DNA of 6,210 nucleotides, taken from NCBI GenBank assembly GCA_002401945.1, contig NVUP01000005.1, positions 53,714 to 59,923 on the forward strand. The letters are read 5' to 3'. This DNA is from Paracoccaceae bacterium. Lineage in GTDB: Bacteria; Pseudomonadota; Alphaproteobacteria; Rhodobacterales; Rhodobacteraceae. The notes beneath the pieces were generated by a model. That model made no database searches and had not been told where the DNA came from. It saw only the letters and a program-made list of their open reading frames with translations. Made by a program: the position numbers and the translations under genes. Each line of letters begins with the position of its first letter. Position 1 is the first letter of the stretch. Shown here piece by piece: positions 5,416 through 6,210 of the stretch.

Positions 5416-5898
5416 TCAAGTGCAATGCGGTGCCCATTGCAGCAGATCCGGGTGAAACTCTTGCAAAATGCGAGCCAATTCCGGCTCTTGCACAAGGCTG
5501 GCAGCCCGCGATGGTGAAAACCACTTGCGCAGCCGCTGAGACTGCTCCGGAAAATCATCCGCCAATTCGCTAACCGCCACCGGATAGACCATCACGATAA
5601 TCGGCAGCGGCGCAGCACGGTCGAGCCATTTTTGATAGGAATACAGCCCCAGACATTGATCCCCAGCACGGCCACGCACGCCGGCCTCTTCCCAGGCCTC
5701 CTGCGCTGCCGAGGCGGCAGGCGTGCGACCATCCATTGGCCAGCCTTTGGGTACAACCCAACGCTTTGTCCCACGGGACGTCACCAACAAAATCTTGGGA
5801 TTTCCCTTTTTGTTGACACGATAACACAGGGCGGCAAACTGGCTGCGTACGTCCCGCTTGTTGGCCGCATTTGTGGTGATCGGCAATTGGGTGATCAT
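5416..5898 (-). CDS. Nudix hydrolase, DIPP-like
   Basis: A 160-residue Nudix-fold pyrophosphohydrolase. The family cleaves nucleoside diphosphates linked to another moiety, such as nucleotides, Ap4A-like dinucleotides or diphosphoinositol polyphosphates; the substrate here cannot be read from sequence. The Nudix box spans residues 52-74: G52, then R58 where the consensus has Glu, Q66 where it has Arg, E67, the metal-binding pair E70-E71, and G73. PKGWPMDG (50-57) just before resembles the DIPP subgroup, in which a basic residue at the first Glu position is common as I recall. The loss of the Arg is less usual. RWVVPKG (46-52) and SYQKW (87-91) also fit. The start is ATG at 5898-5896 with AAAGGA (complement of 5907-5912) 8 nt upstream. 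It is the first clear gene of the probable operon with DUF1178 and the SDR. The protein is probably cytoplasmic. Confidence 0.9.
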   Translation of the reverse strand: MITQLPITTNAANKRDVRSQFAALCYRVNKKGNPKILLVTSRGTKRWVVPKGWPMDGRTPAASAAQEAWEEAGVRGRAGDQCLGLYSYQKWLDRAAPLPIIVMVYPVAVSELADDFPEQSQRLRKWFSPSRAASLVQEPELARILQEFHPDLLQWAPHCT

Positions 5899-5996
5899 TG
5901 GTGCGGTCCTTTGAAGCTCCTCATTGAATACACCGGCACGCCTGCCTCCGCATGTAAAACATTAATGACATCCACTTCAGGGCCAAATAGTGCCAT
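5895..5996 (-). CDS. Possible 33-codon ORF overlapping the Nudix start (uncertain)
   Basis: On the minus strand an ATG at 5996-5994 opens 33 codons that end in a TGA (5897-5895) overlapping the Nudix ATG as ATGA, the classic arrangement for translational coupling. The peptide begins MALFGPEVDV and ends SFKGPHQ; I recognise no family. GGAG lies about 10 nt before the ATG. Against it, only about half of its third codon positions are G or C, clearly less than in the neighbours. The Nudix gene also has its own good Shine-Dalgarno inside this ORF, and the space is also where an operon promoter would sit. It could be a leader peptide, a small real protein or chance. Confidence 0.28.
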   Translation of the reverse strand: MALFGPEVDVINVLHAEAGVPVYSMRSFKGPHQ

Positions 5997-6016
5997 ACGC
6001 TCGGGGCTCCACTGGG
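5899..6016 (-). promoter_or_regulatory. Probable upstream region of the Nudix-DUF1178-SDR operon
   Basis: The 118 bp between the EcsC-family stop and the Nudix start have a lower G+C content than the genes. On the minus strand, TTGGCC followed after 16 bp by TAATGT (in 5964-5989) is a weak sigma70-like candidate. No hairpin-plus-T-run terminator for the upstream gene is visible, so read-through from the EcsC-family gene is possible. The possible 33-codon ORF lies in the same space. Confidence 0.25.
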
Positions 6017-6210
6017 TCAGCCCTTGGACACCGCAGGCTGCAAGCGCACCTGCAACTGTTGCACCAGATCCTGATGCGGCACGTCGGCATCAATCGCCAG
6101 CCGCCGCAGGCCAAAATGAACCTGAGCCATCTGCTGGTAATAGCCGGAAAACACATAGTTGGTGGTCGCCCCGGCCACCGCACCCAGCACCGGTACCGCC
6201 TGAGCCGCCA
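6017..6210 (-). CDS. EcsC family protein, C-terminal fragment (runs off right edge)
   Basis: The last 63 codons and the stop (TGA, complement of 6017-6019) of a gene entering from the right edge; the first full codon is at 6208. The fragment reads AAQAVPVLGAVAGATTNYVF, then a tail with MAQVHFGLRRLAID. EcsC-family proteins typically end in a similar block, PV.GA.GGA..NY.F followed about ten residues later by A..HF..RRLE. The family is named after Bacillus EcsC, which is encoded with the EcsAB ABC transporter; its biochemical function is not known. After the HF..RRL block there is a tail of about 25 residues rich in glutamine and valine. No terminator separates it from the Nudix operon on the same strand. 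The identification rests on one short block, so it is good but not certain. Confidence 0.75.
   Translation of the reverse strand, partial: AAQAVPVLGAVAGATTNYVFSGYYQQMAQVHFGLRRLAIDADVPHQDLVQQLQVRLQPAVSKG

Noticed and set aside
5977..6183. 68-codon minus-strand frame at the right end
   Set aside because: It lies in a different frame from the EcsC-family C-terminus, whose conserved block identifies the true frame.
1..6210. Mobile element, CRISPR array, toxin-antitoxin pair or defence island
   Set aside because: No transposase, integrase, regularly spaced repeats, paired small toxin/antitoxin genes or defence-family motifs were found, and the gene content is housekeeping in type.

Overview
The window is chromosomal DNA of about 60% G+C from an alphaproteobacterium, most likely a marine Rhodobacterales (Roseobacter-group) species. 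The evidence is protein content read by eye: a glyQ of alphaproteobacterial type, a small DUF6446-like membrane-anchored protein next to it, a SPOR/peptidoglycan-binding/trypsin-fold protein of a kind I associate with Rhodobacterales, DUF1178 and a DIPP-like Nudix hydrolase. No similarity search was possible, so the taxonomic call is inference.

Left block, minus strand, read from right to left: glyQ (2038-1109, glycyl-tRNA synthetase alpha), a structured gap of 226 bp, a DUF6446-like single-pass membrane protein (882-355), and after 30 bp the N-terminal 108 codons of a GltS-type sodium/glutamate symporter (324-1), which runs off the left edge. A plausible sigma70 promoter lies just upstream of glyQ. 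The glyQ partner glyS is not in the window, which is the main oddity of synteny here.

Middle: a single plus-strand gene (2285-4057) encodes a 590-residue exported protein with a signal peptide, SPOR-like domain, proline-rich linker, PG_binding_1-like domain, an unassigned middle domain and a trypsin/HtrA-like domain. By motif alignment all three catalytic triad residues of the last domain are replaced (Asp, Gly and Ala for His, Asp and Ser), so it reads as a cell-envelope pseudoprotease. A strong, nearly perfectly symmetrical terminator (4082-4114) ends it and can also serve the convergent operon.

Right block, minus strand: the last 63 codons of an EcsC-family protein (6210-6017), a possible 33-codon ORF whose stop overlaps the next start, a Nudix hydrolase (5898-5416), a DUF1178 protein (5365-4847) and a short-chain dehydrogenase of the sniffer/C-factor type (4815-4174). 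Gaps of 50 and 31 bp suggest that the last three form one operon. They do not make an obvious shared pathway.

No tRNA or rRNA gene, CRISPR array, transposase, phage gene or recognisable defence system was found. This is mostly ordinary core genome. The points most worth a second look are the pseudoprotease, the inverted-repeat-rich gap after glyQ, the tandem hairpins in the convergent gap, the possible coupled small ORF and gltS in the expected place of glyS.
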